The notes under the pieces were generated by a model. The model had not been told where the DNA came from. It made no database searches and saw only the letters and a program-made list of their open reading frames with translations. Both the position numbers and the translations under genes were made by a program. Source: Spirometra erinaceieuropaei (taxonomy: Eukaryota > Platyhelminthes > Cestoda > Diphyllobothriidea > Diphyllobothriidae). Taken from it: a stretch of 64,000 nt of DNA. The stretch's first letter is position 1; every line of letters starts with the position of its first letter. The stretch covers positions 34,782 through 98,781 of the forward strand of contig CACRXP010000995.1 in NCBI GenBank assembly GCA_902702965.1. Direction: 5' to 3'. Shown one piece after another: positions 13,501 to 28,500 of the stretch.

Positions 13501-16500
13501 CTACAAGTAGTGGGATCGCAATCCTAACAGCTCGTCGCATAGTCGAGATCGGAGTGGATATGAAAAAACGCAAACCTCGTGCACCGGGGATCATTTCTGT
13601 AAACGCCTTACACTCATTTCTCCACTGTCGCGAACGAAAACGTCCAACGCGTGTCCCAGGGGAGTGGACACAAGACAGAAGGTTGCGGACGAGCCAGCTT
13701 ATAGTGTGACGGGTTGGCCTTCAGTCAGCCTCACCCTCACCTCCCTTCACCACCTGGCTCAGGTGTCAGAACGGCGTGAGGCAGGCCTGGTCAGTTTGTC
13801 AACATGAGCCACACACAGCAGGTGCTAGGTGTTTATGAGGACAGCTCCGGTTTAACGTTTGTCAAAACCTCAACGAAATGGGGTTCCCCTAACCGGGGCG
13901 ACTGCAAAGGGGTTGGTGCAAAGAAGCGGCAGACGTCCAGGAACAGGGCGACGAGATCCCCTTAGTCGACTTTGCCGTCATCGTGAGACAGCCGTTTGGG
14001 TCACCGCAGGGTGCCAGCGATCATCTCCTCCACATGCGGCTCTCGGTACATGGAAACAATTTCGACCTCATCGTCAATACCAAGGTCAACCAGTAAACAG
14101 AGACGACAACATGACCTACAAGTTCTGTGTCGTCTTACACGCCCTCAGCGCCACCGTTCCAAAGACGAGCCAGCTGTCTGTCCTTGACGGCTTGTCGAGG
14201 AGCGCTTAGTCGACAGGGAATTAGGAGTGATCTCTGCGGAACTGAATCCACTCCTAACAAATACGGCCAGGCAGAACTGCGTATTCGATCCCATCATCTT
14301 GGGTCCCATTTTCTCGGCCATGCACCCAGACGCCTATGCCGGTGGGTTATCAGAAATAGCGTCGACTGTCAGACAGATGGGAAAATGCATGTAGGTGCCC
14401 ATGTTAGTCCACAAAGTCAGTGGTCACAAACTCTTGTTCGTGGATGAACAGGCAGACCGTGGAAATGATTAAGTTAATTCAACCGGCAGTGACTACGCCG
14501 ATCACACAGACACTTACCTCAAAGGGGTCGATTGAAAGGCTAACGACCTGTCCTGGGGGGACCTCAATATTCCAGATGCAGTCCTGATCTGGCATTTGGG
14601 TGTGCGGATAACCGGGGCTGCTGAATTTTCCCCTGTCTGCTTTCATGCTGCCACCGCAAACAGCTAATTTGTAAAAATAAATCAGTATAGTCAGCCAGTT
14701 AGTGGGGTGTTTCCGCATTTTAGCCGGCGGGAGTAGGGATAATGTTTTCGTTATTAGATCTTAACTGCGCTGCATCAAATTACTAAATAATTTTTATTTC
14801 ATATTTTCAAAAAACCGATTGAGACTAATTAAAATTTATTTAAATGCACTTACAATATCCAAACTCCTAATACTGCATGGTGATAAGTCTGTTCGATTAG
14901 TTCGTATCGTTTTAGAAATTAGCAAAGAGTGCCTCGTAAAGGTAATAATTTGAGATCGCTTAAGGAAGGAATGGTCATCAAAATAAACATGAGGATTTTA
15001 GCATTTCATGCAAAATTGTCGAACCATTGTAACTCATCCCTAGAGACTGCATTTCATACGGCTCATACATTACTGGAATTTTCTAATCAATAAATAACCT
15101 GGCGTTAAGGAAGTAATTATAATTTGTTTGTGCATATATATTTTAATGCGTAAGCGCCCCTACGCCAATGACGGGCAACATATTATTGAATCCGTCATTC
15201 AAGAAAAACTAGAGTTTAGATGGGACATCTAACCACACATAGCGTCACTCCTTTTGATTACCAATAGTGTGTCATCGCAAATTTTGTGCAAAGTTATTAG
15301 CGGCGACATGAGGAGCGACCGCATGTGTCCTTGCAAAAACGCTTTAAATTTAGTCCGGAATGACGCAAGTCTGTCATATTCCTTGAATGACAGGGAGAAG
15401 GATAAGGACTACATTCGGTGTGTCATAATATAACTTATTCCAGGTGAATACTGCGATTGCACCGCAATCATTTCAACATACTGTCGGAACAGCACTGGGC
15501 GGTGGGAGGGTAGGAGGTGGAATAATCACACTCTCTGGTGGAAACAACTGTGTACCATAACGTCTTCATATATAAACGCCACAAGACCCCTACCGTAGTT
15601 CTCACGGCAAAAAAGGTCTCCTGACTTTCGAGTACAGTAGGTGGGCTAACTCATCAGATGTCAACCATAATTCCGAAATATGTTCACCTTTCGAAAAGAT
15701 TAATTATGTAGGGTTGTAAAACTAGTCCACCTGCAACATAATTCTATAATATTTTAGTTGCCTCAGGATGTCGGCTTTCGAATGAACTTCCTTCCGGCTG
15801 CATGGAAAAACCACATTTTATAAAAGCGTCTACTTATATAGCGTGAATTCTTCTCAATGAATTTATATGTCTTTAAATCTATAATTATTTTTCATGGAAA
15901 ACATGCATGAAAATATCCATTCTCTCACACATTTGATGAATAATTACATCTTCTTCTAATTTTATACTTGAGGCAAGGGTATAACCCGGGTTATAAAAAC
16001 TTCTTCAATCCTCGAATAATTTTGAACCCGCACTACCGTTACTCTTGGATTCCTGATTTCCAAATTACAAGCCGTATATTTTCCGCGTACGGGAACCACA
16101 CATTGCTCTATGGGAATGAGCGGTGACCATATAGCGTTCTTGCAAAGTAGCAGTTGGATTTGATTCATATTTTTAACTTAACAAGCCACATTGTTAGATG
16201 GAGAGACATGACGATTTATGAACAGCCATTTAACGGTATTTAAAAGTCCCACACTTAGAATCTTTCTAAAACTCAATTACGTCCCTCCTTCGACTAAAAA
16301 ATTTGAATAAGATGAATGAGTGAAAGAATGAATATTTTCATGCATGTTTTCCATGAAGTATAATTTGTGTTTTAAAGGCATTGAAAATTAATAAGAACAA
16401 TTGATGCTAATTAATAGTCAATTTTTTGCAGTGTGTACTTTTTGCATGCAGCTGGAAAGAAGTTATTTCGAAACCCGGCATCCTGAGGTAAATGAATCAT

Positions 16501-19500
16501 TATATAATCATACTGCAGACTCACTAGTTTTACAAACCTACTTAATTAATCTTTTCATACGAAAACGCATTTCCAAATTCCCGTTGACATTTCATGAGTT
16601 ACCTCACCCACCCTATATATTGGCAGGAGATGACACTGTGTAGGGCACTTGCAGGCAGGCTACAAAGCCCAGTCGGTCATCGCGCCCAGTCCAGACACGC
16701 CCGATATTGTCCGCGCTCAGTAGGGGATAATGCGGACACATTTAAATAATGTCTCAACTGCAGGAGGGAGTCTGCTTCCTCTTATAAAACCGGATTTGAT
16801 TTGTCCGCAGACTCAGTCGTCTAGGGCTTTCGAACTTACATAATGCACAAATCGCGAAAGATACCCATAGGCTATTTTGCCGTCTAGTAAATTAGATATT
16901 CACGCATTAATGATATCATTAAATAAGATAAAGCAGTAGGAAAAGTTGAAGACCCGACTCACCTGTACATGTCTTGCCATTCGGATGGAGGTTGTATCCA
17001 CGATGGCAACGACACTTGTAACCGCCCGGAGTGTTGACGCAGATATGCTCACAGCCGTGATTGGTGGTCCCGCAGAGGCCAATTTGTTCAGGGGATACTA
17101 ATAACGAATGGCTTGTTATTACTATAGCAATAGAAAATATTTTGCGAATCTTGCTTTCAGATTCACCTCCTACGCATTAGCTTCAAATCGAAGATTTGAC
17201 GAATGGCAGTCTGATTTAGATGTAATCCGGGTTTTTCCCTATAAAGATACTGTGCGGTGCCTCATGTAAGGAATAAATTTTAGCTTCGAATTTTATATGA
17301 AGGCAATTCCTGACCACTGCGGACTGCGCCGGTGTGCAATTCATTAAAAACATGTGTGGAGGAAAAAAGGCTGTTCCGTTCATTGCTGTGCAAAACGTGC
17401 TACTTCTTCTGTAAAAGTAGCGATAATTATATTTAAAAAAATGCGGCGGATGCACGCATACCCACTAGAATCAAGCATACAAAGTGGTTCAGAAGGGAAA
17501 TCGGTGGTCACGAGCAGGTTTAACTCGTTTAAGCGAACACAACAGAAGGAGTGTTTGCTGAGGGCACTGATTCGAGTTTATTTCACCGTCGTTCAGCCAA
17601 CCGCGATATCAACCACCGCCTAAATTCACAAATACAATTATCTGCATACGGAAAATATCAAGGGAGTTATCTGTTCTGTGTACGCTCATGCCTTTGCGTT
17701 TCTGTTACCAGATGGTGATTATATTTGTGATTGATTTAAAGAACATATAATGAAGTTTTTCTTCTCCAACAGAGTGGATGTACATTGGAATGCCTTGTCT
17801 GAGGATGTTGTTATGTCGGGATCTGTAGATATTTTTAAGCGGATGCTAGATCAACATCGGAGCGCGAACTACAAAAACGGCGGTCTACCGCCCCCTTGAT
17901 AGCGAACACAGTCAAATTAGTGTTCTGACGATGCTACTAGCAACATTTAAGTAACAAATGTTCATGTAATTTATTAATGTAGACCACGCCGCACCGCTGC
18001 TCGCATTCACCACAATGCCTGTAGACTAAAAAATTTTACTTATTTCCCCGTATCTTAAGTGTGCTTCAACTGTCCGTTGTCTTTAATCCACAAAACAAGT
18101 TAATGTGCCTGTAAATTCTGTTAACGCATTACATTCTGTTCATCCGTACAGTTTGCTATTCCCCTCGCATTTCTTTCATGTTACTTCCTTTCCATTTCCT
18201 CCATATACTTTCTCTGCATGAAATCAATAGAGATTTCAAAGGTACACACCTACTTTCCCTGAAATATGCTGATACTTATACTGAAAATCCTGAACTGGCG
18301 TAGCGCCAGTCTTCCTGCATCGTTGTCAACAGCGAGGGTATTATAAAAGTACCTTCTGATGAGCTATTTAACTATACAGATTAACACGTTGGACGAGTAA
18401 CGCCGTTACCGAAATCGGTCTAGAAAACATCAGGACAAGTTTATGACTATGGGTTCAGGTCAGAAACGCGACCACACAAAAATCCAACCAATTTTAACTT
18501 CGGTCACTAGTATGATAACAGCGCCACAATTAATCGCCTTAAGAAGCAAATACGCGAAGATCAGTAATGAATTACTAATGGGCTACTGTAGGAGGCGAAA
18601 AAGCATTCAAACGCCAGTCTTTTTAACGTCTTTATAGGCATAGGCATATGTGTAAAAGAAGACAAAGGCGTCATCACTGGGACGGTAGTTTTATTAACCT
18701 GAGCTTTCGAACTCGAACAAGGAGTTCGGCATCGGCGACCGATGGTTTGCAACAACGCGTAAATAACTATAGAGTCTTTCCGAGGGGGTCCGGGGATTGC
18801 GTCAGTGTTTAGGCCTGGTTCGCGCTATCTGGCTCAGGATGGTCTCACGGCGTGGTGACGTCGTTTGACCCTGGCGGCGATGTGAGTCGCGCCACCAGGC
18901 TGCGTGGAGGTAGCACGTGATAACAGGGCGGGGAGGGGTAAGTCGACATGCCTATTGATGCAGTTGGTGTCTGATACCCACGCCTCCAGCTGCTTCCCAC
19001 CCCGTCTTGTTGCTGCCCCGTGCCAGTATCCGCGGTTTGGCGAAGTCAAACTGTGTCGGACACAACGCCATCAATAGGCATATCGACTTACCGCCCTGAT
19101 ATCGCGCGTCACGCCCATGCAGCCAGGTGGCCCGACTCACATCCCCGCCAAGGTCAAACGCCGTCACCACACCGTGAGACTATCCTGGAACAGATCGCTC
19201 GAACCAGATCTCCCCCTTCTCCCTACCCTCAAGTAGACTATATAATCTTTCCCTCGTCGTTGCACTCCGACAGTGTCCGATTATAAACTCATTTTCGGGT
19301 TCGAAAGCCACACCCCCAGTAATTGTGATTTTGCCTTCTTTTCAACAAAAATCTGGGATGTGCATATTCCCTTCCATTCATTTTTTACCTAACCGATTGC
19401 AAGGCTATATAAAGACTACATTTCGCGCTGACTAGGTGATCACATTTCAAAGGACGCGTAATTCGTGGTCCATTTTAACGAAGGCCTTCTTTGTTTCAAA

Positions 19501-22500
19501 ATGGCAAGCATCGCTCTTCTTGATCCACTTACTAGCCCAGCAAACTCGCAACTGTAATGAATAACTTGAGAATCATCAGGCGTGTATGCGCGGATAAAAC
19601 TCCAGCTTGAGCAAAGTACGAATCCTGTTGATAACACAAATCGTTGCTAAAACACGCCCCAGACGCTTACCTTTCTCGAAGCTGGCGGCGAATCTTTGAC
19701 TTCCGAGCACACTGTCTGTGGTGAAACGCACGGTCACCCTGTTAGACGTTGATCTGATCGTTGCCGGTATATCAAGGCCACAAAGCTTGCGCAGAATGGG
19801 TGAAGATTCCGAAGGACCATCGAAGATTTCCAAGTGATTGTATGAGCAGTCCGATTGTTCCTCAAGCTATGAAATATTAAAATGTGCAGTAAATAGCTGT
19901 TGTCGATAGGTGACAAATACGTACGTCACGGTGGTTCAAAAGGAAATGTGCTAAAAAATTCCTAGTGAAGTAGTCCATTTAAATTGTGATTTTAGCAGAC
20001 ATTTCGATATGATTTTTTATGGATTGAATACACCCTAGACAGCTGCCCGAGCGGATCGTTAATAGCTTCTATTCCGTATTAACTTATTTAGAATCAGAAT
20101 AGTATTACCCAAAAGACAAGGGAGACTGGAATGGCCATTTCTGGCTTATTAGCCGTCGTCAGCGAGCCATACCCAAGCCCGAAGTGCGGAACACCTGAGC
20201 CTCGAACTCGCGACTCGGGCTTGGGTATGGCTGGCTGACGACGGCATATGAACCAGAAATGGCCATTTAACTCGCCCTTGTCTTTGTCGGTAATACCATT
20301 CTGCCTATATTTCATGCGCCGCTGTGCGCCTGCTGGTCGGGCTCGAGAGAGAGCCCTTAAGGCACAACGGAACGAGTGACTTCCGTATGAACGATCGGTG
20401 AGCGCCCCCTACCATTACTTAGAATCGCATTGGTCATCCAAACGCCTGTAGGTTTATCCAAACCATAATCTGCGACCCCCTAACTTTTCTCTCCTACACC
20501 TATTGCACGGCTTTGCCGACGATTACTCATTAAAACTTTTCAGAACGTATCTGTCTCGTTTATGTATATTAACATATATAGCAACGAGGAGGGACGACAG
20601 AGAATGCGAGTAGATTGATGCAGTGCTGTTTCGGGCTTATTGTGCCTTCGTTCATCCAATCATAACCCTGACCAGCAGTTGGACCAGAAACACAAACACG
20701 CGCACTGGCAAACGTGGTGCAGTTTGTCCGTCACTGGTATCTACCAGATGGTTCAGAAGTACTTCATCGAACTGAAGTTCACCAGTTTTTCGGCACCTGT
20801 CATTCTATGTTGTTGCATACCGGGTATCTCTTCAATCGGTAATGAGCGCACACCAATCTGCTTGCTTTTGGAAACAAACAAGCTCCGTATGGGTTGCGAA
20901 AGTCAAGCCAGTTGTAAAGGGAAGCCAAAAGATCGGTGTGCATCCATTCCTGATATAATAAGTACCTGATCTGCAGCGACAGATAATCACAGCTGGCGAT
21001 GTACGGATAAGCTTCGTCCGATGAAATGCTTATGATCCATCTGGTAAGCCACAGTGGTGGACCAACTGCGTCAGGTGTGCCTGTGCGCATATTTGTGTTT
21101 CTGTCAAGTACGCGTGTAATCCTCAGTGTTATGCATTATATTTTATATGCGTCCTATGACACTGCGGCGGCTGTCGCAAGTAGCAAGCCGGCGAGTGGAC
21201 AGAACGAGATCGAGCGGGATCCCGCCCCAGCAGGGGGTCGTACGACTAGCTGATCTATTTATACACCTCACTTACGACGTACTCGCTTATGACGTACTCA
21301 TGATCGGTAACGACCACGAAACTGCCCCCTGCGTCTCGTTTGTTGCACTGTTAACGAGCTGCTTATGGAATGCATATGTATATGCATATCGTTGCTGAAG
21401 ATAGACAGCTCGTCAAACAAAATCGATTTGTACTCATTAATTTTCGAGCTGGTGAAACCAACCCCTCGTCATAAGAAATAAACAGAAGAGAAAGTGAGAT
21501 GATCAGACCGAATCGGTTGGTGTGATAGGGCAGTCACTGGCAGGAAAGCAATTTCTGCATTAAACGGGGGTGGACACGTAATTAGGCTAGCAAGTGTGAC
21601 AGCAGAAGGGAAGGGGACGCTGTTGCGGCTCCCTATGTTGTAGAGTAGGGGGGACGACGATTAAATGGGACTACGGACAATGGACTTAATGTTTGTCGAT
21701 CCGGCATGCGGGCAGAGGTCAGTGGGCCAACGGAGTGGTGTAAGTGATGGCAGTTGCGGTTCGTTGTGTCTGGGGTGGGGCGTGGAGATAAGGTACGTGA
21801 CCTAGCTCATGAAATCTAATAACGGAAACTAAAAAGAGAATTCTGGACGTCTTTAACGTTGAGCATTTTGTCCAGTCATCCACTTCCTTCAATTAAATGT
21901 CCTTTTCTTGTACAGAAATTGTGTTTACGCAATTATGTCAAGTAAAATCTCTGTAAATTTTAGCGAAACAGGACGCTGTAATATATTCGTGAAATTTCTA
22001 TGCTTATGCATGTTCTAGACTTCGGTTACGCATCTGGGCATTTTTTTATTTGAAGGATAGTAATGTATCCGTGAGAGTTTTAACAAAAAGATTTAGCCGG
22101 ACTAGACGTTTTATTTTATGTCTGATGTAAATCATGGCGCTCAACCTATAAAAAGGTTATTTTAAGAAAACCAGAGGTTTCTTCAATTCCCTTATATCAA
22201 ATAGGCAGATCTGTGCGATTTTAAGCCTTAAAGTACTGTGATAACGCAGACAGGGATTCCTTTGCTTAAATGGGCTGAAATGTGTTTGGCGTTTGGAAAG
22301 ATCAACCTGATTTTACATATACGACCACCACGGAATGGTCCTTTCCAGCTTTAAACGTATAAAACAGTAATTGTCGTGTAGTTTAGCTTCTGTGCATATT
22401 GTATTTAGAAATTGAACGAGTAAAGCATTAGAGTTGCGAAAGTTCCCATTGTTAAATTCGAAAGGCAGTTTGGCGAGTAAAGCATTTATATTTTCTCGTT

Positions 22501-25500
22501 AAATCTAATCTCATTTAATGGAAAATACACAAGAATAACAAAAAGCTCTGGAAAACTGTTTTAGAATCTACACTCGGAATGTAGGCAGTTAACAGTCCGT
22601 CATACATGAAATCACCGTAATAATTAAACGATATTTAGATGTAAACTTCAATAAACGCTGTTTTTAGATGTTATTTTATGTCTACTTTCATATTTGCCAC
22701 GTTTTTTTTTATAAGAATATATTCTGTTTATTTAAAAACTAAGTTCGCTAAATTAGAGCCATTTCTGACGTTTGCGCTTTTCTAAAAAAATCGGTATTTC
22801 TAAACAACGCAATATTGATTTTTAATATTTTTAATTTTTTTTAACTGTTACTTTATTAACATAGACACCGGACTCATTAAATGGTGTCGGTTTTCGAGTG
22901 ATTCGCAATCATACGCAAATTTCGACACATTTCATGAGTTAGGTCATTAATTGTATAGTGCGATTATACATGGCCCGGTATGAATTAGCGTCGATCGTTT
23001 GGTCATGGGCGCACGTCAGTGAGCCGGGCACATAGACCTTCATGATGGTCGTCCAGATCGACATGGCGGTTAATGCTGGTAGTGTTGGACAGCCAGACCT
23101 GGAGGAATTCCCGAGCCTGCTTGGTGTTTGCCATGGCAACAACTTCAGTTCCCTCCCAATTAAAGCCATGGTCGCATTCAAGGACGTGTGTAAACACGAG
23201 TGACAAAGGGTCACGTCGACGGATGCCTAGTTTATGTTCGTTTATACGCAAGAGCAGTTAGCACACGGAATTCAGTAGAGGATATTGGTTTGCTGCTCTT
23301 TGGATATAGGATCTTTCACACTGGGCAATGTTGCGCGCAGGGAAGACGTCGGCTTGTGAGCAATAAAAATGCCAAATCGGTTTAGTTCTCAGGCGATCGC
23401 TTTGGAAATGTCTTGTATGTAGGTTAGAGAGTGGGATATTCGTGGTTCTGGTCCCTCATTAGAACAACGCCCTGTAGTTGTCTCCGATGTCTGGGACAAT
23501 TTTTCACAAAGCTAACCGGAGATCCGTTGAGCCGGAATAACCAGTACAAGAAATCGAGTTCTTTTTTAGGTAGATCATTACTGCTGCATTAACAATAGGC
23601 TCGGTAGAAAAGTGTTCCGGCACAGCTCCGTTTATTAGCCGCAGGAGGGTTGCACTCATAATGAAGAATGACGTCATCACTGGTGGTCCCGCTGCGGTTC
23701 AACAGTCGTTAACCCACCGATCGGAAAATGGAGAAGGTCACAACTAACAGAACGACGAATCCCTGCCTCTTGTGGTTAAAGCGTTAAACAGTGACCGTAA
23801 GAGCACGTGTTTGAACCTCAGCTGCGAAAAAATCAGTTTTACTTGTCCTCTTTTACGTTACTGGCATGCAGCATGCTGCAGGGTTGATTTCAGTAGGAGT
23901 GACTGCTGCTGTTGTTTATTTTGGTTAATAGAATATATTTTTATAATAATCGGGGAGATAGCTGCAAAAATACTATATGAACTTACTCCAAACGTCACGA
24001 ATGAGAGGACAACGGCAAATCCAGCGGAGACTTCAATCTTCCAGATGCACTGTTTGTTTGGCAGGTAGTTGCTTGGATATCCGGGGCTGGTAAAAACGCC
24101 CTTGTCCGCTTTCAAGCTCTCACCGCAAACAACTGATGTGCAAAAATAAATCAAAACATTTTGCGATTTTGCCTTTACCTTACCTTCGCCTCTTTCAAAC
24201 CATATTCTCATCATTCGCTATTAATTTCGGTGCACTGTATCAACAAATCATTATATTTTATAACATCATATATTCATTTAAAGTCCTCTGAACAAACTGT
24301 TAATTAACAATATAGTAGGGCTGCATGGAAAATGTCATTTGTACTAGTAAATCATAACGTTTAAGAAACAAGCGACGAGTGTCCCGTTATGAGAACTAAT
24401 TAGAGGGCATCATGGCGTCCCTTAATGTCTTAACACTTTCAGCCAATTTGAGTAATATATCCACATCGAAAAAGCATTTTGTAAATTTGTTAACAATTTG
24501 TGAGTTCGGCCACTGACTGTATATTAGTAATATTCTGATGCACCGGCATTATCAACAGATGTTTATTATTTTGAAATTGGAAGTGCTTCAAACGAAACAT
24601 TTTTCAGGTTTGTGTCGGAATGTAGTCACTTTCGTCCCTCTTCGTTACTAGGCGTTAATCAAAAATAAATGAACACCAAACGGAACCTGAAGATTTTGGT
24701 ATTTAGTGCAAAAGTGTCCGGTTATTTTACTTCACCTGTAAACAGCACATTATCCACTGATCAGATATTACTGAAGATACATAATATTTAAATGATCATC
24801 CGTTTGATAAATAATCATAAGTAAGTGCGGTCAGAGACTTTGCGTCATTTTACCATGAGCGTTTCTTACTTTGCCTTATCGATCTCGTAAAATGTCGACC
24901 GAAACTTTTAAATGTGTTTTCAATTAGAAAGGATTTCGAAAGTTGGTTTGTGCTATCGGTTATCTTGCGGCAAAATCCTATAGTATCTCGGACTTGACAG
25001 GATGCCGGCTTTTGAATGCACTTCATTTCAATCTCCTGCAGAAACCACAATCGCTGAACATCGGCTGCGTAAGCAACATACATTCTCCACACGGAATTTT
25101 TATGATCTCATAAACTTGAGTATACTTTACAGAAACAATGCACAAAACATGCCTTCTGTTATTCGTTTGATAAGAAATCACATTTTCTTTATATGTTATA
25201 CCAAAATATAGTGTATATTGAGGTTTTAAAGAGCTTGTTCAATTCCTGAATAATTGCTAGCCTTATCAGTCTTTGCATTAGCGATTTTGGCCTACAAGAT
25301 GTACGCTGTCCGCGGAAGAAAAATCAAATATGTCTCTGTGCCTTTAAGAAGATACTATCTAGGGTTCACAAAAGTTTGCAATGGGTGTGGAATATGTTGT
25401 ACATTTACTGAGAGGCATTGGTAAGCGGACATGTGTGATGCTGCATATATGGCTATCGCATGGTCTTAAAAATCTCATAACACATGTTTGCTGCCGACAT

Positions 25501-28500
25501 TACTTGTAAAGGTTAATGGTTCTCCGTGAAGTGATGTCACGATTAGGTAAATCGACACATATGACCCAAACGGTCATCTGCATTAGAAAAAGTGTCCAAG
25601 AACTCATTACGTGGTTTTTTAAAGAGGAAAATAAATTCCTCGTTCGTCTATCACAAAACACCTCCTAGAAATCAGTCACTGCGCTGACCGCCAAACATCC
25701 TTCCGAAAGTTTGTTTAGACACGACAGCTCGGATATTACGCTACTTGGAAGCAGACTACATTCCGAGGAGGATGCGCGACCTTTACTTAAAAACGTGGTC
25801 TACCTCATTTTTCCCTTTTAATCGCCAGCTATTTGTTGTACGCACCCCATCTGCGTGCTTGATCGTAGTTTTATTCTACCATATCATTGATCAATGTGTG
25901 GGGGTTTATGTGCCCTCCAAACGGGCCACGTGTTAGATGCGCTGGACCAAAACGGGGGCCACATCGGACTCTGGCAGGCGTTATGTTTGCGCCAATATTT
26001 GCGGGGTGCGCTGGCGCACCCTGTTGTCGGCATTCGTCGCTCAACTGGACCACTGCCGCCACCCCATTTTTTTGTGGTCAAAATCCTGGTCATTTATGTG
26101 TGGACCAGGGGATGCGGAGTGGAGCGCCAAGGCGAGGATCCGTCCAAGCCATCCACCTGCGGCCTCCCCCGTCTCCGGTCTTCTTGACTTGGTCCTGACA
26201 CCGAGCTCAGGCGGGGAGGAGGAGAGAGTTTAGGTAGATGTTACGCAAGTCTACTGGCACTATAAACCCCTGCGTAAGTCACCGTCCCTGCTCCCACAAT
26301 GCAGTCTGTGGGGCACACGGTGGACATCGTCGAAATCGACGGTCGAACTGTCGGGGGGTTAATCATGACATTGACGTTTTGTATTTATATTTTCTGCGGG
26401 AATTCCAATTTCTTTATGTTTCTCATTCAGAATATCTGTTATACAGCGACAGGTCACAGTTGATAAGCCGTAACGAAATTTGTTAGGCTAACTAAATTCT
26501 GCTATGCATGCCTGTTCCAAATTCATACCAAGGAAGTAGGGCTCCAAATAACTTATTTCCCTTATATTCACGTGCGGAAACGCAGTTTCTACTTAATTAT
26601 TTTCACAAACTATAAACATGGTATGGAACTTTTCTGGCAGTTGCTTGTTTTTTCTAATAACCTAGTTTTTAGACATTACCTCTTTTGCGAGTAAACTTAA
26701 TCCTTTTTTCAATTGGGTTTTTATATTACGGTTTTTTGGAGAAGTCTGTGTGCATTGAGCAATAATCTTGCCGACTTATATTGTTTTTCCTGTGAAAATT
26801 AAATTAGCTGTATGTTTCTTATTCGTTTTCTGGTCACGTAACGGTGGTTTGCCTGTGACTAACGGTCGCGGAAATACATTGTGCATGCCTGTATTAAATC
26901 TTCATGCAACATTGATGAAAGAGCGTATTCTTATCTACTTTTATCTTTTCCCACTCAAATTACACAAGCCTGACGTAAGTGAAGACAGTAGTTCCCTCAT
27001 AGGGAATCGCAGGTAACCAAGTCCGACTTCCATCTACACAAAAGTGGCAAACGCAGCCAAAAGACACAAGACGTACCAGTCAGCAAGTCGAGTTGTGGTG
27101 ATGGCAAAGAAATTCCTGTCAGCAAATTATGGATATGTATTGACTACTCCGCAGTAGTAGGTGAATTGTAGCTCAGGTATTTATATACACACCTTTGGAC
27201 CGAGCCTAAAAGCCTTGTCCGAAAGGAATTCACCCCATGTTTGCCCATCAACTTCCCCGGATATTAAATAATCCAGAGTGGGAACTGCATAAAGAACGCT
27301 GAGGAACCTTGGTGAATAGAAAGACGCGCGTGGTATCTCCATGATAAGCCATATGGTATTTGTAGACAACGGACGGGCAACCACACACAAATGATGTGAT
27401 CTGTCGTCTGATTATGGGAATTTGTGCCAATTCATGAAGAGTTAAAAAAGAATCAAGTGCAATTAGGCGATTGTCCTATGCCCTCCTCTTATGACCTCTT
27501 TCGACCAGTATGCTTTAGGAACGTTTGGTGAATCGTCTCAATGAGTTAAGGTCACCTGCTGAAGGCCGTAGTAGACTCTTTTATGCTATTTTAAATAAGA
27601 ATTATTTAATGTGTGCTTACCCTGATAATCGGCGACAAATCCGGTGCTTGATTGTCCCGCAGGCCGCTTGTACTCAATCAACATCCTTGAGCTCTCTGAA
27701 ACCAGCAGCGGCGGCAGTTTTGATCCACAGTAACGACCTGAGTAAGAAGGACAGTTTTATTTCTATACAACACTGAAACATACGCAGGAACTTAGCTCAC
27801 TCCTTAGTATGTTGGCTTAATCAGTGATAATGATTTCGTAAGTGACAAGCATGCAAGTATGTGACATTTTTCGCAGGCAGAACTACTTACTTGATGTGCA
27901 GTCCAAAAACGTTTTCAAAAATATGCTCGTAAACAAAGGGCCAACGTTGCCGAGACATTTTAACTTTAAATCATAACGACAGGACCGCAAACCCAATGTT
28001 ATCCATATGTCTGTTATAACGGAATTCTGACACTTGTATGAAGGAATACAGTAAATGGGCCAGCTCATGAAATGTCCACTGAAGTTCCGAAAGGCATTTT
28101 CGTTCCAAAAAATTAATAAAGTAGATTTGTAAAACTAATCGGTCTGCCATATAATTTTATAATAATCCAGATGCCTCAGCATGCCGGCTTTTGAAAGAAC
28201 GTCTTGTCGACTGCAAAAAATGACTACATGATTTTCGCTGCCCATAAAAGTGCGATTATATTTTATAAATAAACGATAAAATATCCACTGTTCGGCTCAT
28301 TAGGTATAAACCTACGTCTTCTTCCAATTTGAAACTCGAAGGAAGGGTATTATTTGGTTTTCCAAAATGTTTTCAAATTTCCGAACGATGTTTAACCCGC
28401 TCTGCCGTCACATTTGCATTCAGTGTTCCCAAAGTACAAGTTATGTATTTTCCGAGTACGGAAAATCGCACGCTTCTCTACAGTATTAAGAGATGACCGT

